Source: an uncultured Sphaerochaeta sp. (lineage in GTDB: Bacteria > Spirochaetota > Spirochaetia > Sphaerochaetales > Sphaerochaetaceae). From it: 64,000 nt of DNA. The position numbers were made by a program, and so were the translations under genes. Under the pieces are notes generated by a model that saw nothing but the letters and a program-made list of their open reading frames with translations, was not told the DNA's origin and did not search any database. Position 1 is the stretch's first letter, and every line of letters starts with the position of its first letter. Shown here piece after piece: positions 8,594 to 16,533 of this stretch. The DNA is taken from contig NZ_OY762555.1 of the NCBI RefSeq assembly GCF_963666015.1, forward strand, positions 1,240,001 to 1,304,000, given 5' to 3'.

Positions 8594-10131
8594 TAGTTTC
8601 CCCTCCTCGTGCGTACCGACTCGATGTTCGGAGTAAAGAGCTCCCTGAGATCGTTCAATCCCAGGTGCATCAAGGCCATTCGGTCGATACCGAGTCCCCA
8701 TGCGAGTACCGGCACATCAATACCGAGAGCCTTGGTGACTTCAGGACGGAAGATTCCACTACCACCAAGTTCAAACCATCCCAACACAGGATGCTTAATA
8801 TGCACTTCGATCGAAGGTTCTGTGAAGGGGAAGTAGCCAGGAACGTATTTCACTTCCTCGGCTCCTGCAATCTCTTCAGCAAACATCTTCAGTAGACCCA
8901 ACAGAGTTTTCAGATTAACATCATTGCCTAAAACAATACCCTCGGTCTGGTAGAAATCAGCGCCGTGGGTTGCATCAACCTGATCATAACGGAAACAGCG
9001 GGCAACACCAAAATACTTGCCTGGAATCTTAGCATTGGGCAGCTGGCGTGCACTGAGAACCGTTCCTTGGCTGCGTAGCACCTGGCGACGGGTGAATTCA
9101 TGGTCAAAGCTGTAGCGCCAACCTCGGCTACCTGTCTCCCAGCCATCTTCATGGGTCTTGGCAACCTGGCTGAGCCAAGGTTCCTCAATCTCCTTGCAAT
9201 GCACCGGATCTTTTACATAGTAAACATCGTGGATGTCACGAGCACTATGAAACTGTGGCATGAACAAGGCATCGCCATTCCAGAACTCATTCTCCACGAG
9301 CGAGCCGTCGAATTCCTCAAAGCCGAGACTACAGAGCTTATCCTTGACCCACTGCAGATAGTTGCCGTATGGGTTGTGCCGACCTGGGATCAAGCGACTG
9401 GTGGGAGCATTTAAACCGTAGGGGCGGAAGCTCCCTGTTTTCCAACTTCCGGTAGCAAGCATCTCTGGGGTAAGGGAGCCAAGCTCCTCTCCTGTGATGT
9501 TTGCCTTCAGGACCGCTTCCTTGGCCTGGGAGCCCTCTTCAGTCAACTCGTAGACGATATCTTCCCGCTCGATGACCTTGAAGGGAGAGGAGGCAGCACC
9601 ACGTTTCTTCGCGATTTTGCCCATTGCTTTTTTCTCATCTGCATCCAATGCTGACTCATCAAGATCCCCCTGCAAGCCTTTCTGCAGGAGATTGGCGGTA
9701 AGGAGGAACTCACCGCTCAGCTCATCAGCGATGGATTGAGCTTTGTTTTCATCATTCATTTGTGCACAACGAGCCTTTGACAACTGACCGAAGGCTGAAC
9801 CCACTTCACTCTTTTCCAATCCCAGGGCTGAGGCAATCTCAGGAAGTGCTTGAGGTCCCTCAGCCTTGATAAATGCAAAGATACGCTGGGCGGGAGTCCC
9901 TTTCTCAGCTTGCTCCCTTCCGAATTCTGTCAATTCATACAAGACGCGACTTTCGCGACTCTTCTCGACCAGATAGCCCTTTGCGCTCAACCAGCTGAAC
10001 GCCTGGTTGCACTGCCCCACCTTGTAGTCAAGCTCGTCCACGATGCGGGCGGCGGTAATGGGTTCACCCAATGCCACATGCCTGAGTAGGCGGACTTCCA
10101 GCGGATGCAGGTTCTTTACATCAATTTCCAT
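8593..10131 (-). CDS. pheS: Phenylalanyl-tRNA synthetase alpha subunit, archaeal type
   Basis: A 512-residue alpha subunit. The first 200 or so residues are winged-helix-like repeats (…LLRHVALGEPITAARIVDELD…), a feature of archaeal/eukaryotic PheS that bacterial PheS (about 330-350 residues) lacks. The C-terminal half is the class II catalytic core, with HSARDIHDVYYV-like motif 2 context, FRYDQVDATHGADFYQTEG and motif 3 GLGIDRMALM. The ATG at 10131 is preceded by GGAG ten bases away; an ATG at 10152 lies inside a GC hairpin and is less likely. Cotranscribed with pheT. Confidence 0.92.
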   Translation of the reverse strand: MEIDVKNLHPLEVRLLRHVALGEPITAARIVDELDYKVGQCNQAFSWLSAKGYLVEKSRESRVLYELTEFGREQAEKGTPAQRIFAFIKAEGPQALPEIASALGLEKSEVGSAFGQLSKARCAQMNDENKAQSIADELSGEFLLTANLLQKGLQGDLDESALDADEKKAMGKIAKKRGAASSPFKVIEREDIVYELTEEGSQAKEAVLKANITGEELGSLTPEMLATGSWKTGSFRPYGLNAPTSRLIPGRHNPYGNYLQWVKDKLCSLGFEEFDGSLVENEFWNGDALFMPQFHSARDIHDVYYVKDPVHCKEIEEPWLSQVAKTHEDGWETGSRGWRYSFDHEFTRRQVLRSQGTVLSARQLPNAKIPGKYFGVARCFRYDQVDATHGADFYQTEGIVLGNDVNLKTLLGLLKMFAEEIAGAEEVKYVPGYFPFTEPSIEVHIKHPVLGWFELGGSGIFRPEVTKALGIDVPVLAWGLGIDRMALMHLGLNDLRELFTPNIESVRTRRGN

Positions 10132-10154
10132 GCTGTTCTTACTCCTGTACATGA

Positions 10155-10176
10155 GCGCCGCAGAGGTCTGCGGCGC
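10155..10176. other. GC-rich perfect hairpin before pheS
   Basis: GCGCCGCAGA (10155-10164) faces its exact complement (10167-10176). It lies between the E1 fusion gene and pheS on the minus strand and has no U-run, so it is not a standard terminator. It may slow transcription or separate the transcripts. Confidence 0.5.
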
Positions 10177-10218
10177 AAGTGGTTACTATTCTAGCGGTAT
10201 CAGGAAAAAAAGGAAAGG

Positions 10219-12204
10219 CTATAGCGAGGAGAAAAGTGAGCGAACAGCGGCAACAACATCTTCCTTGGAGGGAATTGTCTCTTTTTCCAGCTCTGGGGCA
10301 AAGGGGATTGGGCTCTCCTTTCCACATAATCGTAAGGGGGGTACCTTCAAGGATGCAAAACTCTTGGCGTCGCTGGTCACTTGGGAAACAACCTCAGCTC
10401 CATAGCCTCCAAACTCAGGGCTATCATGAACTACCAATAGCCTTCCTGTTTTCCGTACTGACTGACGGATGGCATTGCCATCCATCGGCTTTATGGTAGC
10501 CAGATCAATGACTTCAGTGTCGATTTCATCTTGCAAGCTCAACACCGTTGCTGCCTCAAGACACGTCTGTACTGCATGGCTATAGGCAACGATGGTTACA
10601 TCACGCCCTCGCTTCTTGACAACCGCTTTTCCAAGCGGCATCAGATAATCCTCATCCCCTACTGGACCAAGATTGTTATAGAGGTGTTTGTGTTCAAAAT
10701 AAAGTACTGGATTGTTGCTCCTGATGGCACTCTTCAGCAGGGCTTTTGCATCACCAGGACATGAGGGAGCTACAATGATAAGACCAGGGATATTTGCAAA
10801 CATTGCCTCCAGGCATTGGGTGTGTTGGGCTCCATGACCTGTCCCACTCCCAATAGGAGCTCTCAGGACCATCGGACAGGAGAGCTGTCCAGCACTCATG
10901 AAACGGATCTTCGCAGCATGGTTAATCATGGGATCGCTCGCTAGTGTGGAAAAATCCCCGTACATGATTTCTACCACTGGACGAATGCCCAGCGTAGCCG
11001 CACCGACGGCAAGCCCCGTGAACGCTTCCTCACTGACAGGGGTTTCATGCATCTGCTGGGCATGTTTCTTATAAAGATCTCCCGTCACACGGAAACACCC
11101 CCCGTAGAGTCCGATATCCTCTCCGATAAGATGGACCGCCTTGTCACGGGACATCTCCTCATCAAGAGCTTCCCTGATTGCATCACGATAACTGATGCGG
11201 CTGGTAGTCTTGCAGACCTTGTACAGTTCCTCATCTTCTTCTGTGAAGAGGTACTCCATCGCCTTCTCAAGGCTGATGTGCTGATCGCGTACAGAAAGTG
11301 CATCACGAACCGCATCATCCACACGTTTACGACTCTCCAGAATAATGCGGGAGACTTCCTCCTCACTGAATAATCCACTATCTACCAGAGAGCGCGTAAA
11401 GAGGAAGATGGGGTCCTTGGAAGCCCACATAGCCTCTTCCTTGTGGTCACGATACACACAGGCATCGCTCTTTGAGTGTCCACAGCAACGGTACGTCTTG
11501 AGTTCTATAAAATATGGTTTGGAAGTGGCGCGGATAGTGTCCACTGCAAGTTTACAGGCCTTGTAGACAGCCACGATATCATTACCATCCACTGTCGCAT
11601 GGGGCATGGAATATCCCTCCGCTCGTCTGGCTATGGAGGAGGTTGAAATCATTCTTGAGGCTGCGGCACTCATCCCATAGTTGTTGTTCTCACAAAAAAA
11701 CAGGACAGGAAGAGACCAAACAGAAGCAAGGTTCATGCTCTCATGCAATGCACCCCGGCTCGATGCTCCATCTCCAAAGATGGCAACACTCAGCGCCTGG
11801 CTCTTCTGCATCTTCAAGGCAAATCCGATTCCTGCAGCCAGGTTGATCCCGCTGCCGACGACAGCAGAAGAGCCCGTATTCCATGTCTCTACATCAGTCA
11901 TATGCATGGAACCACCGAGCCCTTTACAGATACCATCCGAGGAGCCGAACATCTCACTGAACATACGCCTTTCACTGGTACCCCTGGCGATGGTATGGCC
12001 ATGGCAACGATGCGTGGGCACAATCCAGTCGCCTGGCTGTAAAGCCAAAGCCAAACCCGCTTGACAGGCCTCCTGTCCAATGGACAGGTGGGTTGTCCCA
12101 TGCATCTCTTTTTGCTTGAATAATTCGTCAATTTGTTCTTCGAAATGGCGTGAACGCACCATAATCGAGAGCGCTTGTTGCGCCTGTTGTGTAGAAAGGT
12201 CCAT
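10219..12204 (-). CDS. 2-oxoacid/acetoin dehydrogenase E1, alpha and beta fused
   Basis: A 661-residue protein joining E1 alpha (about 1-320) and E1 beta (about 330-661), normally two proteins. The alpha half has the ThDP motif GDGASSRGALHESMN with NNNYG (144-176); the beta half has GEDIGLYGGCFRVT, the Glu-containing PVSEEAFTGLAVG, and the C-terminal transketolase domain with VVHDSPEFGGYGAEV. The family oxidatively decarboxylates pyruvate, branched 2-oxoacids or cleaves acetoin, passing the acyl group to a lipoyl E2. No E2 or E3 gene is in the window, so its substrate cannot be fixed; the alpha part looks closest to acetoin/pyruvate types. GGGGAG precedes the ATG. Confidence 0.85.
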   Translation of the reverse strand: MDLSTQQAQQALSIMVRSRHFEEQIDELFKQKEMHGTTHLSIGQEACQAGLALALQPGDWIVPTHRCHGHTIARGTSERRMFSEMFGSSDGICKGLGGSMHMTDVETWNTGSSAVVGSGINLAAGIGFALKMQKSQALSVAIFGDGASSRGALHESMNLASVWSLPVLFFCENNNYGMSAAASRMISTSSIARRAEGYSMPHATVDGNDIVAVYKACKLAVDTIRATSKPYFIELKTYRCCGHSKSDACVYRDHKEEAMWASKDPIFLFTRSLVDSGLFSEEEVSRIILESRKRVDDAVRDALSVRDQHISLEKAMEYLFTEEDEELYKVCKTTSRISYRDAIREALDEEMSRDKAVHLIGEDIGLYGGCFRVTGDLYKKHAQQMHETPVSEEAFTGLAVGAATLGIRPVVEIMYGDFSTLASDPMINHAAKIRFMSAGQLSCPMVLRAPIGSGTGHGAQHTQCLEAMFANIPGLIIVAPSCPGDAKALLKSAIRSNNPVLYFEHKHLYNNLGPVGDEDYLMPLGKAVVKKRGRDVTIVAYSHAVQTCLEAATVLSLQDEIDTEVIDLATIKPMDGNAIRQSVRKTGRLLVVHDSPEFGGYGAEVVSQVTSDAKSFASLKVPPLRLCGKESPIPFAPELEKETIPSKEDVVAAVRSLFSSL

Positions 12205-12280
12205 GAGTGCTCCCCGGCAGGATATGCAGTCCTGCCTTTACAAGCCGGCCGAAGCCTTGCCTTTGTATAGTCTCCCCATC

Positions 12281-12796
12281 CTATTGGTTGGAGAGGATGC
12301 TGTCAATAAATCCTATATATACGGTATGAAGGTCGCCGCTTTGGTAGAACTCCTTGATCTCGTCGAGCAGAAATTGGTCACTCTGCATATCCATGGTAGC
12401 AACTTTCGTACAAGAGAAAACCAACGAAGCTTCCTTGAAGGTTACACGCTCCCCGCCCTTTGGAGAAGGAATAAATGTGGGCTGCAGTCCAGTTATGCTG
12501 ATCTTGTCATATTCTCGACCACTGTGTGCACCACACCAAAGTAATTTTTCCTTCATATCAGGAGGGAAGAATGACACGGTAAACCCGTCACCCTCCTCCA
12601 GGAATTGATGGGTGTAGCGGCTTTTACGTACATAGAGAACCACTACATTTCTTCCCCAGAGCACGCCCATCGTACCCCAGGATGCTGTCATGGTGTTGAA
12701 ATGTTCAGGAGTTCCCGCTGTTACCAGGAATCCATCAGTTCCGATCGCTGTAAAGGGGTTCATTTGCAAAACTTCTACAGGAACATCAACATACAT
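12281..12796 (-). CDS. Flavin reductase-like FMN-binding split-barrel protein
   Basis: A 171-residue protein of the flavin-reductase-like family: N-terminal NPFTAIGTDGFLVTAG, then NTMTASWGTMGVLWGRNVV, the flavin phosphate-binding region, and an RYTHQFLEEGDGFTVSFF stretch. Members bind FMN and act as flavin reductases or electron carriers; no partner oxygenase is nearby. AGGAGG lies five bases before the ATG at 12796. It precedes the E1 fusion gene by 76 bp on the same strand and may be cotranscribed with it. Confidence 0.8.
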   Translation of the reverse strand: MYVDVPVEVLQMNPFTAIGTDGFLVTAGTPEHFNTMTASWGTMGVLWGRNVVVLYVRKSRYTHQFLEEGDGFTVSFFPPDMKEKLLWCGAHSGREYDKISITGLQPTFIPSPKGGERVTFKEASLVFSCTKVATMDMQSDQFLLDEIKEFYQSGDLHTVYIGFIDSILSNQ

Positions 12797-12984
12797 GGTG
12801 ACCTCCTAATCTACGCTTTTAGTGTAGCTGTACAGCAATAGTATCGTCAAGTAGCAAAAGATTTTCACACATTTGTACATCGTTGCAGCTCTTTTCCAAC
12901 ATTGACACTCCACTCATTTTCGTATATGCCTACTAGCATGCAGTACATGTTTCAACAGCTTGCCTGTTGCATTGAGGAGGCCCA

Positions 12985-13542
12985 ATGAAAGATTCCCTCG
13001 CTATCCCTGCTTTGACAGAGGATCTCGCTCGTGTTCTCATCGATGCCGACACCATCAATAGACGGGTCGATGAACTGGCTCGCCAGATCAGCAGTGACTA
13101 TGCCGATACTGAAAATGACCTGATTCTCGTAGGGGTTCTTAAGGGATCATTTATTTTTATTGCAGATTTAGCAAGAAAACTGAATGTGAAGCATGTTGTG
13201 GACTTCATTGCCCTCTCATCCTATCAAGGGGACCATAGCGGAAATGTCCGCCTCCTGATGGATACCAGAGAAAATATGGAAGAGAAACATGTCCTGATCA
13301 TCGAAGATATACTTGACAGTGGAAACACACTGGACTATCTCATCCGAAACTTTAAGACAAGAAATCCCAAGTCTGTGAAGACTGCAGTTCTTTTGGATAA
13401 ACCTGACAGGCACATTTTGCCTGTTGAAATCGACTACATCGGTTTTACCATCCCTGATGTCTGGGTTGTTGGATACGGCCTGGACTACAATGAAAAATAC
13501 AGGACCCTCCCCTACATCGCAGAGATGTACCCACAAGCATAA
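12985..13542 (+). CDS. hpt: Hypoxanthine phosphoribosyltransferase
   Basis: A 185-residue purine salvage enzyme that makes IMP/GMP from hypoxanthine/guanine and PRPP. The family signatures are visible: LVGVLKGSFIF near residue 50, the PRPP loop VLIIEDILDSGNTL near 105, and the purine-contacting DKPDRH…DYIGFTIPDVWVVGYGLDYNEKYRTLP near the C-terminus. Length is normal for bacterial Hpt. AGGAGG precedes the ATG. It heads a three-gene purine operon with a second phosphoribosyltransferase (14 bp downstream) and purA. Confidence 0.95.
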   Translation: MKDSLAIPALTEDLARVLIDADTINRRVDELARQISSDYADTENDLILVGVLKGSFIFIADLARKLNVKHVVDFIALSSYQGDHSGNVRLLMDTRENMEEKHVLIIEDILDSGNTLDYLIRNFKTRNPKSVKTAVLLDKPDRHILPVEIDYIGFTIPDVWVVGYGLDYNEKYRTLPYIAEMYPQA

Positions 13543-13556
13543 CCAAGGAGAGAGAA

Positions 13557-14117
13557 ATGGACGACAACAAGTTCTATGTCAGTTACAATTCGGTGCATAA
13601 ACTGGTTAAGAAACTCAGCAAAGAGTTGATTGAAACAGGCTATGACCCCGATGTAATCGTTGCAATCGGAAGCGGAGGCTACATCCCTGCAAGAATTATC
13701 AAGACCTTCATAAATCGTCCGATTTATGCAGTGGGAATTTCCTATTACGGTATCGACAAGAAACACAAGGACCACCCTACAAAAATCCAATGGATCGATG
13801 AAGTACAGTCCCAGTTGGTTGGCAAGAAGGTACTCCTCATTGATGAGGTAGATGATACACGTGCCACCTTGGCATACTGTATTGGTGAGTTGCTGAAATA
13901 CAAGCCTGAAGAAATCGCAGTCCTGGTTCTCCATAACAAGAATAAGGAAAAGGATGTTGAGTTCCCTGTGGAGATCAAGCGCTACTTCGCCGGACTCAAC
14001 CTGGATGATGTTTGGATCAAGTATCCCTGGGATGCTGAAGACATCGACAGCCATACAGAAAAAGAGAATCTGATGCTTGATCATCTGAAAAAAGAAGGCA
14101 AGGAGTTATACCAATGA
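13557..14117 (+). CDS. Xanthine/guanine-type phosphoribosyltransferase
   Basis: A 186-residue type I phosphoribosyltransferase. It begins with a conserved FYVSYNSVHKLVKKLSKELIETGYDPDVIVAIGSGGYIPARI segment and carries the PRPP loop as VLLIDEVDDTRATL (about 95-108), where most family members have D-D-x-x-x-T/S-G. Its closest look is to yeast Xpt1-like and Gpt-like enzymes that convert xanthine or guanine. Lying between hpt and purA it is likely a purine salvage enzyme. AAGGAG precedes the ATG, and its stop overlaps the purA start by four bases. Confidence 0.8.
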   Translation: MDDNKFYVSYNSVHKLVKKLSKELIETGYDPDVIVAIGSGGYIPARIIKTFINRPIYAVGISYYGIDKKHKDHPTKIQWIDEVQSQLVGKKVLLIDEVDDTRATLAYCIGELLKYKPEEIAVLVLHNKNKEKDVEFPVEIKRYFAGLNLDDVWIKYPWDAEDIDSHTEKENLMLDHLKKEGKELYQ

Positions 14118-15382
14118 GCAACGTTACTTCAATTGTAGGAGCCCAGTGGGGCGATGAAGGAAAAGGCCGCATCGTAGACTATTTGGCAGTGAACTCCGAT
14201 TTGGTCATCCGTTTCCAAGGCGGTGATAATGCAGGGCACACAGTTATCAATGATAAGGGCAAGTTCGCCCTCCATATCATCCCGTCCGGTATCTTCAATC
14301 CTGAGACCATGAATATCGTGGGAGCAGGGACTGTCGTCAATTTCGAGACCATGAGTGAAGAGTTACAGACCATTACCGCCAAGGGTGTAACGGACAATCT
14401 GTTCATCGACGTACGTGCCCACCTGATCATGCCCTACCACCGAGCACTCGATGGCGCTCAGGAACAGTCCAAGAGTGACAAGATGCAGATCGGTACAACC
14501 AAGCGTGGTATCGGACCTTGCTACAGTGACAAGGCTACTCGTAGCGGCATCAGGGCAGCAGACCTACTTGATGAGGACCGACTTAGAAACCGTATTGAAA
14601 TGGCACTTCCCCAGAAGAATCGTGAACTTGCCTACTTTGGGCTGAAAGAGTACACCGTGGATGAAATCATGGAGCTCTGCTCGAAGTGGAAGAAAACCTA
14701 CGGTGATAAGATTATCGATACCCTTCCTGTGGTACGTCAGGCGTACGAAGAGGGCCGCAAGATTCTTCTTGAAGGTCAGCTGGGTGTTATGAGAGACCTT
14801 GACTGGGGCATCTACCCCTACACCACCAGCAGCAGCCCTACCTCTGGTGGAGCCGCAATCGGCAGTGGCCTTGGACCAAGCAGGATTGATGAGGTCATCG
14901 GGGTAACCAAGGTCTACTCAACCAGCGTTGGCGGTGGCCCGTTCATGACTGAATTGTTTGACGAGAATGCCGAGAAGCTTCGTTCTGTTGGTGGTGAATA
15001 TGGAGCAACTACCGGAAGACCACGACGCTGTGGTTGGTTTGACGCAGTTGCAACCGAATTTTCTTGCTGGATCAATGGATTTACCTCCATCGCCCTTACT
15101 AAACTTGACATCCTCGATGGGTTCGAGAAGATCAAGGTATGTACGGGCTACCGGGTAAACGGAGAGGTTATCAATTACCTGCCCGAGACGGCCCAGCAGG
15201 AAATTGCCGAGCCAATCTATGAAGAGTACGATGGCTGGATGAGTGACACGAGTGGTGCCCGCAAGTGGGACGATCTGCCGAAGAATGCACAGATCTACTG
15301 CAAGCGTCTTGCAGAGTTGGTCGGTGCACCGATCAAGTTCATCTCGGTTGGGCCTGAGAGGGATCAGATCATCATCATGTAA
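14114..15382 (+). CDS. purA: Adenylosuccinate synthetase
   Basis: A 422-residue GTP-dependent enzyme that joins IMP and aspartate in the first step to AMP. The N-terminal P-loop GAQWGDEGKGRIVD, the IMP-site QGGDNAGHT, GTTKRGIGPCY, the EGQLG stretch, and TTGRPRRCGWFD near residue 300 are all intact. Length is standard. It overlaps the preceding phosphoribosyltransferase gene (ATGA), and a terminator follows, so the operon ends here. AAGGAG lies eight bases before the start. Confidence 0.97.
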   Translation: MSNVTSIVGAQWGDEGKGRIVDYLAVNSDLVIRFQGGDNAGHTVINDKGKFALHIIPSGIFNPETMNIVGAGTVVNFETMSEELQTITAKGVTDNLFIDVRAHLIMPYHRALDGAQEQSKSDKMQIGTTKRGIGPCYSDKATRSGIRAADLLDEDRLRNRIEMALPQKNRELAYFGLKEYTVDEIMELCSKWKKTYGDKIIDTLPVVRQAYEEGRKILLEGQLGVMRDLDWGIYPYTTSSSPTSGGAAIGSGLGPSRIDEVIGVTKVYSTSVGGGPFMTELFDENAEKLRSVGGEYGATTGRPRRCGWFDAVATEFSCWINGFTSIALTKLDILDGFEKIKVCTGYRVNGEVINYLPETAQQEIAEPIYEEYDGWMSDTSGARKWDDLPKNAQIYCKRLAELVGAPIKFISVGPERDQIIIM

Positions 15383-15401
15383 CAACGGGTTTTCTTGTAT
15401 G

Positions 15402-15431
15402 AAAGGCTCTTCTTCGGAAGGGTCTTTTTTC
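15402..15431 (+). terminator. Intrinsic terminator after purA
   Basis: An 11-bp stem (15402-15412 with 15417-15427, two G-U pairs) capped by a TTCG tetraloop and followed by a run of T to 15431. Confidence 0.85.
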
Positions 15432-15466
15432 TTTGGGTTAAAAAAAGAGAGAAAACTTTTTCAATA

Positions 15467-15488
15467 GTTATTGACATATGCCAATAAC
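15467..15488. promoter_or_regulatory. Upstream palindromic operator of the orp-like operon
   Basis: A 22-bp near-perfect palindrome centred on TGACATATG; arms GTTATTG and CAATAAC. It overlaps the -35 box. A close copy lies 41 bp downstream, so both sit on one face of the helix (about four turns). Confidence 0.7.
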
Positions 15489-15500
15489 CTCTACTATAGT
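15471..15500 (+). promoter_or_regulatory. Sigma-70-type promoter of the orp-like operon
   Basis: TTGACA at 15471-15476, an 18-base spacer, and TATAGT at 15495-15500. Predicted transcription start is near 15507, at the edge of the second palindrome. No sigma-54 (GG-N10-GC) element was seen. Confidence 0.7.
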
Positions 15501-15507
15501 AGAAATA

Positions 15508-15529
15508 GTTACTGACATATGTCGATAAC
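15508..15529. promoter_or_regulatory. Downstream palindromic operator of the orp-like operon
   Basis: A second 22-bp near-palindrome with the same TGACATATGTC core and arms GTTA and TAAC, covering about +1 to +23. A protein bound here and at the first copy would enclose the promoter. Confidence 0.7.
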
Positions 15530-15554
15530 AATTATCATATCAAGGAGGCACAAT

Positions 15555-15782
15555 ATGCCAAAAAGAAATGGAACAGGCCCTATGGGCTACGGACCTATGA
15601 CTGGAAGAGGTATGGGATACTGCCGTGGCGGAGTTGGCTATGGTATGGGACGTGGTGCAGGTTTCGGCCGAGGACTCGGCTGGGGAATGCACGTATCTCC
15701 CATCTCCCTTGCTGAACGCAAGCGTTTGCTTGAGGAAGAACTCAAACAACTTGAAGCTCAGATGAAAGAGAGTAACGAATAG
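15555..15782 (+). CDS. Small Gly/Met-rich DUF5320-like protein
   Basis: A 75-residue protein. Residues 1-45 are rich in Gly, Met and Arg (NGTGPMGYGPMTGRGMGYC…), a pattern of DUF5320 proteins found next to NifX-like and Mrp genes in anaerobes; residues 50-75 form a charged helix (ERKRLLEEELKQLEAQMKE), probably a coiled coil. Its function is unknown; a metal-cluster or scaffold role is a guess. AAGGAGG at 15542-15548 fixes the ATG at 15555 rather than the earlier one at 15519. First gene of the operon. Confidence 0.8.
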   Translation: MPKRNGTGPMGYGPMTGRGMGYCRGGVGYGMGRGAGFGRGLGWGMHVSPISLAERKRLLEEELKQLEAQMKESNE

Positions 15783-15790
15783 GAGGAGCT

Positions 15791-16174
15791 ATGCCCCGTC
15801 CACGTAAATGGAGAAACGTCTGTGCACTTCCCCAAATCACCAAGTTCGGGCCCCTCGGGGTCCCCTTGGATGAAACCCCATCCATTATCATGACCGTTGA
15901 TGAGTATGAAACAATTCGACTCATCGACCAGGAAGGATTGACCCAAGAGATGTGCGCTGGGCAGATGAATGTTGCCAGGACCACTGTCCAAGGCATCTAT
16001 GAAAGCGCCAGAAAGAAATTGGCAGAATCATTGGTGGAGGGCAAGCTGCTCTTCATTGAGGGTGGTGAGTACCACCTGAATGACCATGATGGCCCCCATC
16101 GCTACGGCTGCGGTCGTGGATGCAGGAGGGGGCATGGTCGCCACCAACACAGACAAGGAGATATACCGCAATGA
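15791..16174 (+). CDS. DUF134 family helix-turn-helix regulator
   Basis: A 127-residue DUF134 protein. It begins MPRPRKWR(N)VCALP, the family hallmark, then an LTVDEYETIRLIDQEGLTQEMCAGQMNVARTTVQGIYESARKKLAESLVEGK region that forms a sigma-70 region-4-like helix-turn-helix. The C-terminus is rich in Cys, His, Arg and Gly (GCGRGCRRGHGRHQH), suggestive of metal binding. It is the only regulator in the operon and thus the best candidate for the two palindromes at the promoter. AGGAGG precedes the ATG, nine bases after the previous stop. Confidence 0.85.
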   Translation: MPRPRKWRNVCALPQITKFGPLGVPLDETPSIIMTVDEYETIRLIDQEGLTQEMCAGQMNVARTTVQGIYESARKKLAESLVEGKLLFIEGGEYHLNDHDGPHRYGCGRGCRRGHGRHQHRQGDIPQ

Positions 16175-16533
16175 TTGTAGCAGTACCCGCAGAAGAAAAG
16201 AGCTTGGACAGTGCCATTTGTGTATCGTTTGGACGAGCACCCATCTATTGTCTCTATGATACAGAAAAAGAGACGAGTACCTTTTTAGACAACAAAGCTG
16301 CTGAAGCTTCAGGGGGAGCAGGGATCCAGGCCGCACAATTCCTCGCTGACCAGAAGATTGACAGTCTGATCACCTTCCGCTTGGGAGAAAATGCCTCGAA
16401 AGTCCTGAGCGCTGCGAACATCAGCATCCTCAAGGCACTCAACCTGAGCATCGCAGATAATATTGCAAACCTCCTGGAAGGCAAGCTTACTTCCCTGAAC
16501 GAGGTACATCCTGGATTTCATCATGCACACTAA
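16171..16533 (+). CDS. NifX/NifB-type cofactor-binding protein (orange-protein-like)
   Basis: A 120-residue protein of the dinitrogenase iron-molybdenum cofactor family (pfam02579): MIVAVPAEEKSLDSAICVSFGRAPIYCLYD, then GAGIQAAQFLADQKIDSLITFRLGENASKVL. Relatives include NifX, the NifB C-terminus and the Mo-Cu-cluster orange protein ORP of Desulfovibrio. The C-terminal HPGFHHAH adds possible metal ligands. The ATG overlaps the DUF134 stop (four bases); AAGGAG lies ten bases upstream. A second family member closes the operon at 19866. Confidence 0.8.
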   Translation: MIVAVPAEEKSLDSAICVSFGRAPIYCLYDTEKETSTFLDNKAAEASGGAGIQAAQFLADQKIDSLITFRLGENASKVLSAANISILKALNLSIADNIANLLEGKLTSLNEVHPGFHHAH

